From Phycisphaerales bacterium UBA1910 (lineage in GTDB: Bacteria; Planctomycetota; Phycisphaerae; Phycisphaerales; UBA1924): 59,024 nucleotides of DNA. The stretch lies in the NCBI GenBank assembly GCA_002337545.1, contig DDGE01000038.1, positions 1 through 59,024 on the forward strand. The letters run 5' to 3'. The translations under genes and the position numbers were made by a program. The notes beneath the pieces are model-generated. The model was given only the letters and a program-made list of their open reading frames with translations. It searched no databases and was not told the DNA's origin. Below are positions 43,833 to 52,743 of the stretch, one piece after another (the stretch's first letter is position 1; each line of letters starts with the position of its first letter).

Positions 43833-45684
43833 TTGCAGCCTCCTCTTCCAGAGAACGGACAACGGCAATCGTCCGGAACATGCCCATCTTCATGTGATAG
43901 AGGACGTGGCAATGAAACGCCCACTGCCCCGGCGCATCGGCCGTGATGTCGACCGTGAGAAGCTCAGCAGGCTGGACATTCACGGTGTGCTTGCGTGGAT
44001 TCTTGGCGTAATTGTTTCCTGCATAGAGATCCATCCACATGCCATGGAGGTGAATCGGATGATTCATCATGGTGTCGTTGATCATGTTGATGCGCAGGCG
44101 TTCGCCGTATTGAAAGCGGATCATGTCCGCTTCCGACCACTTCTTGCCGTCGAACCCCCAGATGTACTTATGCATATTTCCAGTCAGGTGAAGATCGAAC
44201 TGTCGAGTCGGTGGACGCCGATCGGAGGGTGTTTCTAGGCATCGGAGTTGCGAATAGGTGAGAACGCGCCGCCCATCATCCCCAAGCCCCGAGCCCGGAT
44301 CGCTCAGTTGACGATACCTGGTGCGCCCCATCACGATGCTACCCGGGCCGTGCATATCGGGGCCATGCTCGATCCGCTCCGGCAACCCCGATGTCGGTAG
44401 GTCTTCGACCGAACTCGCAGACCCCTCGTTGGTGTGCGCGGTATCGGCTGCGTCACTCATGTCCCCGTGCGACCCGTGCTCCATTGAACCCGCGTCCGAG
44501 GAGTCGCCATTCATCACGGTGTGCATCATCCCCATGTCCGCCATTGTGAGCATGGGTCGCTGACGACACTCTGGTATCGCCGCTTCGATATCAAGACGAG
44601 GTCCGATTGTGCCGCGTGCGAACCCGCTCCGGTCCATCGCTTCGGCAAAGAGCGTCCTCGGGCGATCGTCGGGAAGCGTGACGATGACATCGTAGGTTTC
44701 CGCAACGGCGATCCGGAGCTCGTCGGTTTCCACAGGCTCGATGTTCTGGCCATCGGCTTGGACCACCGTCATCGGCAAACCGTTGACCCTGAAGTCGTAG
44801 TACGTCAATGCAGAGGCATTGACGATCCGCAGGCGAACACGCTGGCCGGGCTGCGCAACAGCAGCCCAGTTTTCATCCGGGGTCCGCCCATTCATGAGGA
44901 AGGTGTATATCGATCCGGTCACATCGGCGATGTCCGTTGGGTCCATCCGCATGCGTTGCCAGTTAAATCGCGTCTTGAGAACCTCGGTAAAGCTTTGCCC
45001 CGTAGCCTCGGCTTGCGTATTCAGGTTCGCAAGCGTGGGGCGTTGGAAGTTGAAATAGCCCTCCATCGTCTTGAGCTTGTGCATCACCACATACGGGTCC
45101 ATGTGCGTCCAGTCTGACAAGACAATCGAGTATTCGATGTCGTACTCGACGGGATCCTTGTCGGCTGGATCGATGATCAACTGCCCGTAGTGGCCGAGCT
45201 GCTCTTGGAGCCCGGAATGGCTGTGATACCAGTAGGTTCCATTCTGACGCACAGGGTACCGATACTCGAATGTCGTTCCCGGATCGATCCCCTCGAAGCT
45301 GACTCCTGGCACGCCGTCCATTGTGAATGGCACCAGAAGCCCGTGCCAATGGATCGATGTTGATTCGTCAAGACGGTTGTGCACACGGATCAACGCCTCC
45401 CGGCCCTCACGCATGCGGATCAGCGGACCGGGGATGCCTCCATTGATCGTGATCGCAGACGACGGACGACAACCGATGTCAATCGTTTTCCGCTCAATAA
45501 ATAGATCGATACCCTCTGGCGAGGTGGCGTCGAGCTCCGAGCTCGTCCCTCGCGCTAATTCGCCAGACGCGCGCGCAACACCGGGGACCGACAATGCATA
45601 GGCGGCAAGCACGGCCCGACCACCGGTCCCGATAAACCGGCGTCGACTCCATGATTCCCATACTCGTGGATCGATATCAGACAT
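43819..45684 (-). CDS. copA: CopA-type multicopper oxidase
   Basis: A 621-residue periplasmic multicopper oxidase exported by the Tat route (SRRRFIGTGG near the N-terminus). It binds and probably oxidises Cu(I). Copper-site motifs are intact: SIHWHGLLVPF (about residue 90), YWYHSH, HPIHLHGMW and the terminal HCHVLYHMKMGMF. A Met/His-rich linker (MADMGMMHTVMN to MEHGSHGDMSDA, about 395-430) is typical of PcoA/CopA proteins. The ATG at 45684 is better than one at 45708. A motif shared with the Rrf2 promoter lies just upstream. Confidence 0.93.
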   Translation of the reverse strand: MSDIDPRVWESWSRRRFIGTGGRAVLAAYALSVPGVARASGELARGTSSELDATSPEGIDLFIERKTIDIGCRPSSAITINGGIPGPLIRMREGREALIRVHNRLDESTSIHWHGLLVPFTMDGVPGVSFEGIDPGTTFEYRYPVRQNGTYWYHSHSGLQEQLGHYGQLIIDPADKDPVEYDIEYSIVLSDWTHMDPYVVMHKLKTMEGYFNFQRPTLANLNTQAEATGQSFTEVLKTRFNWQRMRMDPTDIADVTGSIYTFLMNGRTPDENWAAVAQPGQRVRLRIVNASALTYYDFRVNGLPMTVVQADGQNIEPVETDELRIAVAETYDVIVTLPDDRPRTLFAEAMDRSGFARGTIGPRLDIEAAIPECRQRPMLTMADMGMMHTVMNGDSSDAGSMEHGSHGDMSDAADTAHTNEGSASSVEDLPTSGLPERIEHGPDMHGPGSIVMGRTRYRQLSDPGSGLGDDGRRVLTYSQLRCLETPSDRRPPTRQFDLHLTGNMHKYIWGFDGKKWSEADMIRFQYGERLRINMINDTMMNHPIHLHGMWMDLYAGNNYAKNPRKHTVNVQPAELLTVDITADAPGQWAFHCHVLYHMKMGMFRTIAVVRSLEEEAANADS

Positions 45685-45702
45685 GGTGATTATTCTCCCG
45701 CA

Positions 45703-45716
45703 ATGCATACATACTA
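45703..45716 (-). promoter_or_regulatory. Motif upstream of copA shared with the Rrf2 operator
   Basis: ATGCATACATACTA at 45703-45716 resembles ATGCATATACTA at the Rrf2/Spy promoter (56923-56934); on the minus strand both read TAGTAT followed by ATGCAT. TAGTAT could be a -10 element here, but no convincing -35 is seen. The gap up to 45749 shows no other element. Confidence 0.4.
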
Positions 45717-45749
45717 GAAATTGGTGACGATGCTGGTGTTAAATATTTC

Positions 45750-46379
45750 TCATTGTGCACTTGTGTAAAGCGAAACCCTTGCTTTCTTGAGCATGCCAAT
45801 GAAGGCCAAGCCGGGCTCCTTGAACTCGCTCAGCCGCAGGGTCTGCCAGTGGCGATCGAGGTATTCATCAAGGTAGGATATAACCTGCGAGAGAAGGATC
45901 ACATGGCAATGTCGCCCAACACTCTGGTCGTGCGTTGATCCGAAAGCGACCAGACGGACCCGGTGCCCCGATTGAGTCTGTGCGGCTCCTCGACTCACAA
46001 GTTCGGTGGCTAATGTCTCCGCGTGGTCGTAACTGCAGCATCCGAACCTCGTTAAGGCTGCACGCAGTACAGCGGGTTCCGTGGCTCCTCTATTGAGAGT
46101 TGCCTTTCCCTCTTTGACCTCACCGACGAGCATGTCGGCTCCGCCATCGGTGAGCGCGAGTGCTGGGTCAACCTCACCGACTGCAACGTCCTGGGTAGAG
46201 GATCTACCGCGCCTTGGGATCAACCGAGCGGCATCGGGAAATCGAAATGCCAAAACGTCGATGTCAGTCGCGGTTCGGTGGATGCCCGAGCGACCTGATT
46301 CGACGATTGGGAATTCGGTGACAGTGAAGTAGCCATTGACCCTAAGGTAAGCCTGCACCAGTGCGACTGCGTTGTCCAT
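45750..46379 (-). CDS. Putative PD-(D/E)XK-like nuclease-fold protein
   Basis: A 209-residue soluble protein. The N-terminal half looks like a restriction-fold core: an acidic site TATDIDVLAFRFPD (about residue 37) and DMLVGEVKEGKATLN (about 83), the spacing of D and ExK in PD-(D/E)XK nucleases. The C-terminal half is mixed helix and strand (HVILLSQVISYLDEYLDRHW). No signal peptide. Such proteins occur in metal-resistance islands without known function. Nuclease activity is inferred from motif shape only. It precedes copA by 65 bases. Confidence 0.5.
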   Translation of the reverse strand: MDNAVALVQAYLRVNGYFTVTEFPIVESGRSGIHRTATDIDVLAFRFPDAARLIPRRGRSSTQDVAVGEVDPALALTDGGADMLVGEVKEGKATLNRGATEPAVLRAALTRFGCCSYDHAETLATELVSRGAAQTQSGHRVRLVAFGSTHDQSVGRHCHVILLSQVISYLDEYLDRHWQTLRLSEFKEPGLAFIGMLKKARVSLYTSAQ

Positions 46380-46400
46380 TGTGATACTCCTTCGAGTAAT

Positions 46401-46850
46401 CTAAGGTGTCGGGGTAGATACATGTATTGCCTCGGCCTCGGAAACGAAGTATTCCGTGATTGCGATACCAAATGGTGAGGAGGCATCGGACTCAACAACT
46501 CGTTGATTCCACGCCTTCATCCACTCAACGTGCCGGAGAATCGCGTCCTCTTGGTTCCCGAGACTGGGATCGAGTTCATACAACTCTATCTCGGCTTGCA
46601 TTCGTCTCTTGGACCACCGGTAGATGGCCTCGGGATCCATACCACCTCGCGGAGCACCGCTTTCTGCATCGTGGAACATGTGACAGATGCGCTCAGCGAC
46701 TTGGAGCTTGGCTCGGGCGGCATCGAGCTGATCCATGGCCGCTACGCGGCCTTCAGGTTGGCGTTCGCCGGCGTCAAGACTGCCGGCCGCGATTGTGAAC
46801 AATGCGATCATCAGAATGGCTGCGGTTATGGTGGGCGTGAAATGTTTCAT
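46401..46850 (-). CDS. Secreted helical protein, unknown
   Basis: A 149-residue protein with a signal peptide (MKHFTPTITAAILMIALFTIAAGSLDAG). The mature part is helical: AMDQLDAARAKLQVAERICH and a second helix from MQAEIELYELDPSLGN. Residues HMFHD are a possible metal patch. I do not recognise a family. Operon position downstream of the copper ATPase suggests a periplasmic metal role. Confidence 0.6.
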   Translation of the reverse strand: MKHFTPTITAAILMIALFTIAAGSLDAGERQPEGRVAAMDQLDAARAKLQVAERICHMFHDAESGAPRGGMDPEAIYRWSKRRMQAEIELYELDPSLGNQEDAILRHVEWMKAWNQRVVESDASSPFGIAITEYFVSEAEAIHVSTPTP

Positions 46851-46889
46851 GGCTCATGTCCTATTGAGGGGATATATGTAAATCGCTTC

Positions 46890-48959
46890 CTACTCGTCGC
46901 GTTCTGTCACCACATGATGGGTGTCCGTTGGAAGCCGCTCGATGCGTAGGAACTTGGCGTTGATTGCCACGATCACGGTGGAAAGAGACATGAATACAGC
47001 GCCCAGTGCCGGAGACAGTACGATCCCGAGCGGGTACAGCACCCCAGCAGCTGCGGGGATGGCGAACGCGTTATAGCCCGTTGCCCACCAAAGGTTCTGG
47101 ACCATCTTGCGATAGGTTGCACGCGAAAGCTCAATAATGGCGGTCACATCTCGGGGGTCAGAGCGGACAAGCACGATGTCCGCAGACTCGATCGCGACAT
47201 CAGTACCAGCCCCGACGGCGATGCCAACATCGGCTTGGGTGAGTGCCGGCGCGTCGTTCACACCATCACCGGTCATCGCGACCACGAGGCCACGCGACTG
47301 CACTTCCTTGATCTTGGATGCCTTCTGGTCTGGAAGAACTTCGGCGAAGTAGTCATCGAGTCCGAGTTCCTCAGAGACCCATTTCGCTACGGCCTCGGCG
47401 TCACCGGTAAGCATCATTACCTGTATGCCCATGGCTTTGAGCCGTTCGAGCGCCTCGCGTGACTCCGGTCTAATGATGTCTGCAAGCGCGATGGCTCCCT
47501 CGACAGCCCCGTCGATAATCAAGTAAACAACGGTCTTACCCTGATCGGCGACGGTGCGTACTCGCTCGTCGGTGACGACCATGTCATGCTCACGGAGGTA
47601 GCCCGGGCTGACGATCCGGAGACGAATGCCGTCGACGACCGCCTCGGCTCCGCGGCCTGGGATGGCTCTGAACTCTGATGGTGCGGGGAACTCGACTTTC
47701 CGTTCCCGGGCACCACGCACGACACCTTCAGCGATGGGGTGCTCTGACTGACTCTCAAGACTCGCCGCGAGGCGAAGAAGTTCCTCTTCGGACCGCTCGC
47801 CAAGAGGGATGATGTCGGTGACGCCGAATCTGCCTTCTGTGAGCGTGCCGGTCTTGTCGAAGACGATGGCGTCAAGGTCTTTGCCTCTCTCGAAAGCAGT
47901 GCGATCGCGGATGAGAAGGCCGTTTCCGGCCGAGATCGACGTCGAGACAGCAACGACGAGCGGGACCGCCAAGCCCAACGCATGAGGGCACGCGATGATC
48001 ATGACGGTTACCGCACGCTCAAGTGAGAAGTCGAACGGCTTACCGATGAGAAGCCACGTCACGAGCGTGGCAGAGCCTACTGTGATCGCAATCACAGTGA
48101 GCCAGAGTGCCGCGCGGTTGGCCAAGTCCTGCGTCTTGGACTTCGACTCTTGCGCCGCGCGGACCATCTCGATGACCTGAGCGAGATAGGTCTCGCCCCC
48201 AGTGCGTCGGACCTCCATAGTGAAGGCCGATTCACCGTTAATCGCACCCCCGATGACTTCGTCTCCCTCTCCCTTCTCGGCAGGCTTGCTCTCGCCGGTG
48301 AGCATCGCCTCGTTGATGGTCGATCGCCCATCGACAATCATTCCGTCGGTCGGGATCTTCTCGCCGGGCTTGACCAAGACTCGGTCGCCGTGGTGAATTT
48401 CGGAAACCGGGACGTCGCGAGTGCTTCCGTCATCGCCGACGAGATGCGCCTCAGAAGGCATGAGTTTGACGAGTTTCTCGAGCGCAGCGGACGCCCCCAT
48501 CACGGACTTCATCTCGATCCAGTGGCCCAGAAGCATGATGTCGATGAGCGTTGCGAGTTCCCAGAAGAACACTTCGCCGACCAGCCCAAAGACAACCGCG
48601 GTGGAATAGAAGTACGCCACAGAGATCGCCAACGCGATGAGCGTCATCATGCCCGGGCGTCGCTTACCCAGTTCGTTGCGCAGACCGGAAAGGAATGGCC
48701 AGCCGCCGAAAAAATATACGATCGAAGCGAACACAAACTGCACATAGGAATCGCCTGTGAAAGAAAGCGCCTCCTCTAATCCAAGCAGTGACTGGATCAT
48801 GGGCGCAAGAGCGACGACAGGGGCAGTCAGCACCAGCGAGACCCAGAAGCGCTTTCGGAAGTCCGCCACCATGTGCGCATGATGATTATGATGACCGCCC
48901 TCGGATTGATTGTTGTGGCCGTGTTGATTCACAGCGTGGCCGTGATGTTTATGGGTCAT
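46890..48959 (-). CDS. P1B-type copper-transporting ATPase with CPH motif
   Basis: A 689-residue heavy-metal ATPase that pumps copper out of the cytoplasm. No HMA domain; instead a His-rich N-terminus of about 30 residues ([20 protein letters not shown]). Motifs in order: TGES phosphatase loop, the membrane CPH triad ([14 protein letters not shown]), the phosphorylation site DKTGTLTEG, the ATP-domain and [11 protein letters not shown]. The last helices contain [17 protein letters not shown] with a His-rich N-terminus defines the CopB subgroup (P1B-3, Cu(II) or Cu(I)). AAGGAG fixes the ATG at 48959; a longer frame upstream is rejected. Overlaps the DUF5676 stop by four bases. Confidence 0.93.
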   Translation of the reverse strand: MTHKHHGHAVNQHGHNNQSEGGHHNHHAHMVADFRKRFWVSLVLTAPVVALAPMIQSLLGLEEALSFTGDSYVQFVFASIVYFFGGWPFLSGLRNELGKRRPGMMTLIALAISVAYFYSTAVVFGLVGEVFFWELATLIDIMLLGHWIEMKSVMGASAALEKLVKLMPSEAHLVGDDGSTRDVPVSEIHHGDRVLVKPGEKIPTDGMIVDGRSTINEAMLTGESKPAEKGEGDEVIGGAINGESAFTMEVRRTGGETYLAQVIEMVRAAQESKSKTQDLANRAALWLTVIAITVGSATLVTWLLIGKPFDFSLERAVTVMIIACPHALGLAVPLVVAVSTSISAGNGLLIRDRTAFERGKDLDAIVFDKTGTLTEGRFGVTDIIPLGERSEEELLRLAASLESQSEHPIAEGVVRGARERKVEFPAPSEFRAIPGRGAEAVVDGIRLRIVSPGYLREHDMVVTDERVRTVADQGKTVVYLIIDGAVEGAIALADIIRPESREALERLKAMGIQVMMLTGDAEAVAKWVSEELGLDDYFAEVLPDQKASKIKEVQSRGLVVAMTGDGVNDAPALTQADVGIAVGAGTDVAIESADIVLVRSDPRDVTAIIELSRATYRKMVQNLWWATGYNAFAIPAAAGVLYPLGIVLSPALGAVFMSLSTVIVAINAKFLRIERLPTDTHHVVTERDE

Positions 48960-49237
48960 GACGATCTCCTTCCAACGGCGAGGTTGTAGAGTGAAGCAAT
49001 GAGTGCACCAAAGAGCCAACCGAGAAGGATGACCTCCACGGTGCCGACGATGGCTTCCCACCACGGCATGTCCCAACGAACAACTGACTCGACATCGAGG
49101 CCGTGCATAACGCTGTTGAAGAACCGGACCACGAGCTCCTTCGGCGCAACGAGCATGAGCGTGGCACACGCGATGTACAGCAAGCCGCAGGCGACCCCGA
49201 AGGCGAATCCGGATCCTTTGATACTAATCGTGTTCAC
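48956..49237 (-). CDS. DUF5676-like small membrane protein
   Basis: A 93-residue protein with two or three hydrophobic segments (FGVACGLLYIACATLMLVAP and WEAIVGTVEVILLGWLFGAL). This matches small membrane proteins encoded next to CPH copper ATPases (DUF5676 type). Function unknown. The ATG at 49246 has its ribosome site directly attached (zero spacing), so I place the start at the GTG at 49237, nine bases from AAAGGAG. It overlaps both neighbours. Confidence 0.75.
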   Translation of the reverse strand: MNTISIKGSGFAFGVACGLLYIACATLMLVAPKELVVRFFNSVMHGLDVESVVRWDMPWWEAIVGTVEVILLGWLFGALIASLYNLAVGRRSS

Positions 49238-49427
49238 AGGGCACATCTCCTTTGTCTGTCGGGGTCGATCCGTGGTTATGCCCGCGGAGCATCAGCAAAT
49301 GACACCCGAACATCAGTACGATGAAGACGAACAACGCGACGTTGTTGTCGACTCCGAACAGCGGGAGCAGGAACACTGCGAGTAGTGGCAGGGCACAGCC
49401 CGCCACATGCATGAGTGAATGTCGCAT
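49224..49427 (-). CDS. DUF2933-like small membrane protein
   Basis: A 67-residue protein with one or two helices (AGCALPLLAVFLLPLFGV, ALFVFIVLMFGCHLLML) and the C-terminal metal-like pattern CHLLMLRGHNHG. This is the DUF2933 pattern found in copper and other metal islands. Likely a small metal-handling membrane protein. Its start overlaps the SpoIIE stop by one base and its stop overlaps the DUF5676 gene. Confidence 0.75.
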   Translation of the reverse strand: MRHSLMHVAGCALPLLAVFLLPLFGVDNNVALFVFIVLMFGCHLLMLRGHNHGSTPTDKGDVPCEHD

Positions 49428-50860
49428 CAGCAGACCCCCTGTGGTTGTTTGGCTACTGCAACGGCGACAGTGACTACCGTCATGTCGTCCGCGGCGGCTC
49501 TGCCATCGAGGTGTTGACGCGCAGAACTAAGTACGCTCTCGGCCACGGATTTTGGAGTGCGATTACGCAGTCGGGTGAGATTCCGCACGATCGACTGTCG
49601 GCCCAGCAGCTTTCCGTCGCGGTCCACAGATTCGCTCAGACCATCGGACATGAGTACGAGGACATCGCCAGCGTCAAGATCGAGTTCGACATCTTCGAAT
49701 TCTGCGGAGGGGTCGATGCCGAGGATCATGCCCGTCGAAGTGAGCTCGGTGAGCTGCCCTTGGGCAATGAGCACATAGCAGGTTTCGTGACCCGCGCTCG
49801 CATACGTGATGGGACCTCCGAGTGCGGGCACACGCACGACAATCATGGTCACAAAATCCTCCGGCAAACTCGCACGGCAGACCCCCGAGTTGAGGCTTTT
49901 GAGCACCGCGGCTGGGCTGAGCTCCGACGCATCGAGGGAAACAACGAGCGCTTTGATGACGGCGGCACCCATGGCAGCTGGGACCCCGTGCCCGACGACG
50001 TCGGCAAGGCATATCAACCTGTCTCCGCCCACCAGTTCGATCACTTCCACGTAGTCACCGGCAACCTGGTCAGCCGGGTGGTACTCGATGGCGATGTCGG
50101 GGTCTGATGACGCACCGGCCATCAATCGAGACTGGAGTCGCCTGGCGCGTGCCAGTTGCGCCGCGCGGTCTTCCTCTCGCCTTACGAGATCGAGCATCAT
50201 GGTGCCCAGTTCCCCCGTCAGCGTTGCCAACTCGGCGTTGGTGGGCTCAGGGAGATCGACGGTGGTGTGCGTCTCCCCAAAGGTGCGGACGCGATGCGAC
50301 AGAGCTTCGAGCGGTGCTGAGATGAGTCGCAGTAGGAGTGCGTTCACGATGGCTGCTGCAACTACGGAGGTGACAAAGAGCACTAGAGCACGCCTCAAAG
50401 CAGTAGCTCTGGCTGATGCAACCACTGGGCTCGCCGACTCTGAAACCCTGACCAATGTCGGTTCGCTGGCGGATTCGCCCCGGATACGAGACAGACTCTC
50501 GGAATGAACATGCGCGGTGTGTGAGGCGAAATACTGGCCCGTGGCCTGCCACGCCTGCACTGTGTGCCCAGGCGATGTCTTCGTGTCCATCGCAGTGCAA
50601 ACACCGTCGAGATAGGCCTGGACGGCCTCGCTCCCGTGATGGCTGAGCGCGTTGATGGCCTCGCTAATCGCACTGGCCTCGTCGGCGAGCGATGCCTGCT
50701 TGCTCAGAATCGCCGCATCCATGCTGGCTCGGTAGTCAAGATAAAGCATGCCGAGCGTGGCTACGCCAACGACGGTGTTCACGACGAGCAGTAGCTGCGT
50801 GCGAACTCGGAGGCTGGCAAACCACTTCCGGGAGCGTGTAGTGAATGACCAGGGCTTCAT
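49427..50860 (-). CDS. Membrane-bound SpoIIE/PP2C-type phosphatase with HAMP
   Basis: A 477-residue sensor. Two membrane helices (about residues 22-42 and 158-180) bracket a periplasmic domain of about 115 residues; HAMP follows (RLISAPLEALSHRVRTFGET), then a PP2C/SpoIIE phosphatase. Metal-binding aspartates are in LADVVGHGVPAAMG, LVLMSDGLSESVD and AADDMTVVTV. Such proteins dephosphorylate anti-sigma antagonists or other regulators. Its place between the cytochromes and the copper ATPase suggests it couples metal or redox stress to a partner-switch pathway. Overlaps DUF1622 by four bases. Confidence 0.9.
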   Translation of the reverse strand: MKPWSFTTRSRKWFASLRVRTQLLLVVNTVVGVATLGMLYLDYRASMDAAILSKQASLADEASAISEAINALSHHGSEAVQAYLDGVCTAMDTKTSPGHTVQAWQATGQYFASHTAHVHSESLSRIRGESASEPTLVRVSESASPVVASARATALRRALVLFVTSVVAAAIVNALLLRLISAPLEALSHRVRTFGETHTTVDLPEPTNAELATLTGELGTMMLDLVRREEDRAAQLARARRLQSRLMAGASSDPDIAIEYHPADQVAGDYVEVIELVGGDRLICLADVVGHGVPAAMGAAVIKALVVSLDASELSPAAVLKSLNSGVCRASLPEDFVTMIVVRVPALGGPITYASAGHETCYVLIAQGQLTELTSTGMILGIDPSAEFEDVELDLDAGDVLVLMSDGLSESVDRDGKLLGRQSIVRNLTRLRNRTPKSVAESVLSSARQHLDGRAAADDMTVVTVAVAVAKQPQGVC

Positions 50861-51198
50861 GAGCAGCTCTCCGGCTTCTTGTGGCCGTCGCGCCGAAGCT
50901 CGTAGGCGATGCTCAGACTAAGCACGGTGCGAATCACGATGACCGCACCGAGTACGGCCATACCCTCGAGTGTGGGCGTGACAACCGTCTTGAGGATGTC
51001 CGCCGCGATCAGGAACTCAAGTGAGAGCACAAGGCGTTCGGCGAGACGGAGGCGCGACTCGGTCGTGCGCTCGCGGAGACCCCGGCGTATCGCTGCGACC
51101 ACGATGTCTATGACGGCAGCCACGATGGATGCAGCGATCATGATCGCGGCGATCGCTTCGATGAACTGAACAGTGATGTTGATGAGTTGTTCTATCAT
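50857..51198 (-). CDS. DUF1622-like membrane protein
   Basis: A 113-residue protein with three hydrophobic segments: FIEAIAAIMIAASIVAAVI, RLVLSLEFLIAADILKTVV and LGAVIVIRTVLSLSIAYEL. The LVLSLEFLIAADILKT stretch is typical of DUF1622. The family is uncharacterised. It overlaps the SpoIIE gene by four bases and begins 21 bases after the cytochrome c stop. Confidence 0.85.
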   Translation of the reverse strand: MIEQLINITVQFIEAIAAIMIAASIVAAVIDIVVAAIRRGLRERTTESRLRLAERLVLSLEFLIAADILKTVVTPTLEGMAVLGAVIVIRTVLSLSIAYELRRDGHKKPESCS

Positions 51199-51219
51199 GC
51201 GATGTCGTAGCTCTATCTA

Positions 51220-51993
51220 TCAGTGGTGCTTGTACCAGCCGATTCGTGGGATCTCGTTCCATGAGTTGGTCCGGTGACATTTGAAGCAATCCGTCACCTC
51301 GGCATGCTCAATACCAGCGACACGTTTCGATACCATTTTGAAATGGCCCATGTAGTGACTCGGCGGCGCGCTGTGGCACTGCGCACAGTTCATGGACATC
51401 GGCGACGGGTGCCGGTACTCCGGGATGTTCCAGGTCAATGTGGAGTGGCAGGATGCGCAGCTGGTTCCGAAGAGTGTGCGGTGCGGGTCCTCGTTGGCGT
51501 GACAGGACGCGCAATCAAGAGCAAGTTCGCTCGACGAGATCCGCGGGTGTGGTGTCGGCATCGCGCGAGCATGAGCCCGTATTGACTCGATGATGACCTG
51601 CGCGTCGTTGCTTGCACCGGATTGTGCGATCTCAACAAATAAGTCATGGTCCATGGCCGTCGGGGTCGCTGGTGGCGACTGGTGTTCGGCGTGACAGCCG
51701 ACGCAAGAGCCCACGCTTGCATGGAACGCAGTCTCAGGTTGAGAAAGAAGCTCTTCGTCATTGGCGTGGCACGCAATGCAGTTCGAAGCAGTGACGCCGA
51801 TGTGGGGCGTGTGGCAAGAGGTGCAATCGTTGCCGAGAAAGGCGTGGGCCTCGGTGAGCGGTCCGGGACTGACGAACTCTTGCCAACCGGGAGCCGCGTC
51901 TGCACCCCCTCGATGGACGAACAGTGGGAGTGAGAACGCGAAGCCAAGTCCTCCGAGTGTGACGACGCCATAGATAACTTCGAGTTTTTTCAT
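51220..51993 (-). CDS. Heptaheme cytochrome c, membrane anchored
   Basis: A 257-residue c-type cytochrome with seven CxxCH heme sites: CTSCH, CIACH, CVGCH, CASCH, CASCH, CAQCH and CFKCH. One N-terminal helix (about residues 7-24) anchors it in the membrane with the hemes in the periplasm. Paired CxxCH spacing and additional histidines for bis-His ligation resemble cytochrome c3/NapC-type electron carriers. The ATG at 51993 overlaps the cytochrome b stop by four bases. It is the likely periplasmic end of the electron chain with the b cytochrome and reductase. Confidence 0.93.
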   Translation of the reverse strand: MKKLEVIYGVVTLGGLGFAFSLPLFVHRGGADAAPGWQEFVSPGPLTEAHAFLGNDCTSCHTPHIGVTASNCIACHANDEELLSQPETAFHASVGSCVGCHAEHQSPPATPTAMDHDLFVEIAQSGASNDAQVIIESIRAHARAMPTPHPRISSSELALDCASCHANEDPHRTLFGTSCASCHSTLTWNIPEYRHPSPMSMNCAQCHSAPPSHYMGHFKMVSKRVAGIEHAEVTDCFKCHRTNSWNEIPRIGWYKHH

Positions 51994-52742
51994 GGGAGCC
52001 ACCGGATGCCGAAGTACCACGCCGACCAGACATGTATGAAGAGCAGCGCGTAGAGCACGACGGCAACGAGGATGTGACACACGAGCCAGCGGGCGAATGC
52101 GTTCTTGGCTGTGGAGTGCGTGCGGATGGCGAGGTCGAGGTCTGAGATGGATTCGCTGATACGAATCGCCCTTGACGGGAGCTGCATTAACCCCTGTTCG
52201 TCACGCGCGACGAAAAACGATGCCGCCCGGCCGAGCAGCGAACTATTCCGGCGGAGCGTCAAAGCGGCATCCGAGTGGTCGCCCATCTCTTGAGCCAGGG
52301 CACGATGCGCCGTCAGCAAACGCTCACGGTCTGCTTTCATCTTCCGGATGTCGGTCGAAAGCTGTCCGAGGAGGTATCGCCCAAGGTATCCGCTCACCGC
52401 TACGACGAGCATCATGAGAGTAAGGGCAATACCGATAGGGCTCTGAAACTTGTGCCCCGTGTGCAGCACACCGAGGATTGGAGCGAGTACGCCGGCGTAA
52501 ATGTGAACCGTGAGGAAGGTTCGCATCGAGACGTACGGCGTGACTCTCCGTTTGAGCCACGGAATCCGCTTCACGAACAGGTAGAGCAGCGGCACAAGCA
52601 TGAGCGATGCGGCGGCAACACCGAGCAGGCCACCGGTGAGGCTGCCCGCGAATCGTGGGTCACGGTGCACGAAGAAGCCCAAGGTGAGCATCAGCAAAAG
52701 CGTGATAAGCCCCGAAACGATGATCTTCTGTCGCTCATGCAT
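51990..52742 (-). CDS. b-type cytochrome-like membrane protein
   Basis: A 250-residue protein with about six hydrophobic segments. Histidines that could bind heme are in FLTVHIYAGVLAPILGVLH and HTGHKF (segments 3-4) and in CHILVAVVLYALLFIHVWSA (last segment), a pattern like b561/ferric-reductase-type cytochromes. A soluble helical loop of about 80 residues lies before the last segment. GGAGG at 52749-52753 fixes the ATG at 52742. It begins one base after the reductase stop and overlaps the heptaheme gene, so the three are one unit. Heme binding is inferred. Confidence 0.8.
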   Translation of the reverse strand: MHERQKIIVSGLITLLLMLTLGFFVHRDPRFAGSLTGGLLGVAAASLMLVPLLYLFVKRIPWLKRRVTPYVSMRTFLTVHIYAGVLAPILGVLHTGHKFQSPIGIALTLMMLVVAVSGYLGRYLLGQLSTDIRKMKADRERLLTAHRALAQEMGDHSDAALTLRRNSSLLGRAASFFVARDEQGLMQLPSRAIRISESISDLDLAIRTHSTAKNAFARWLVCHILVAVVLYALLFIHVWSAWYFGIRWLP

Positions 52743-52743
52743 C

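Noticed and set aside
48960..49169. Extended N-terminus for the copper ATPase
   Set aside because: It would run through the DUF5676 gene; the ATG at 48959 has AAGGAG and begins the His-rich N-terminus.
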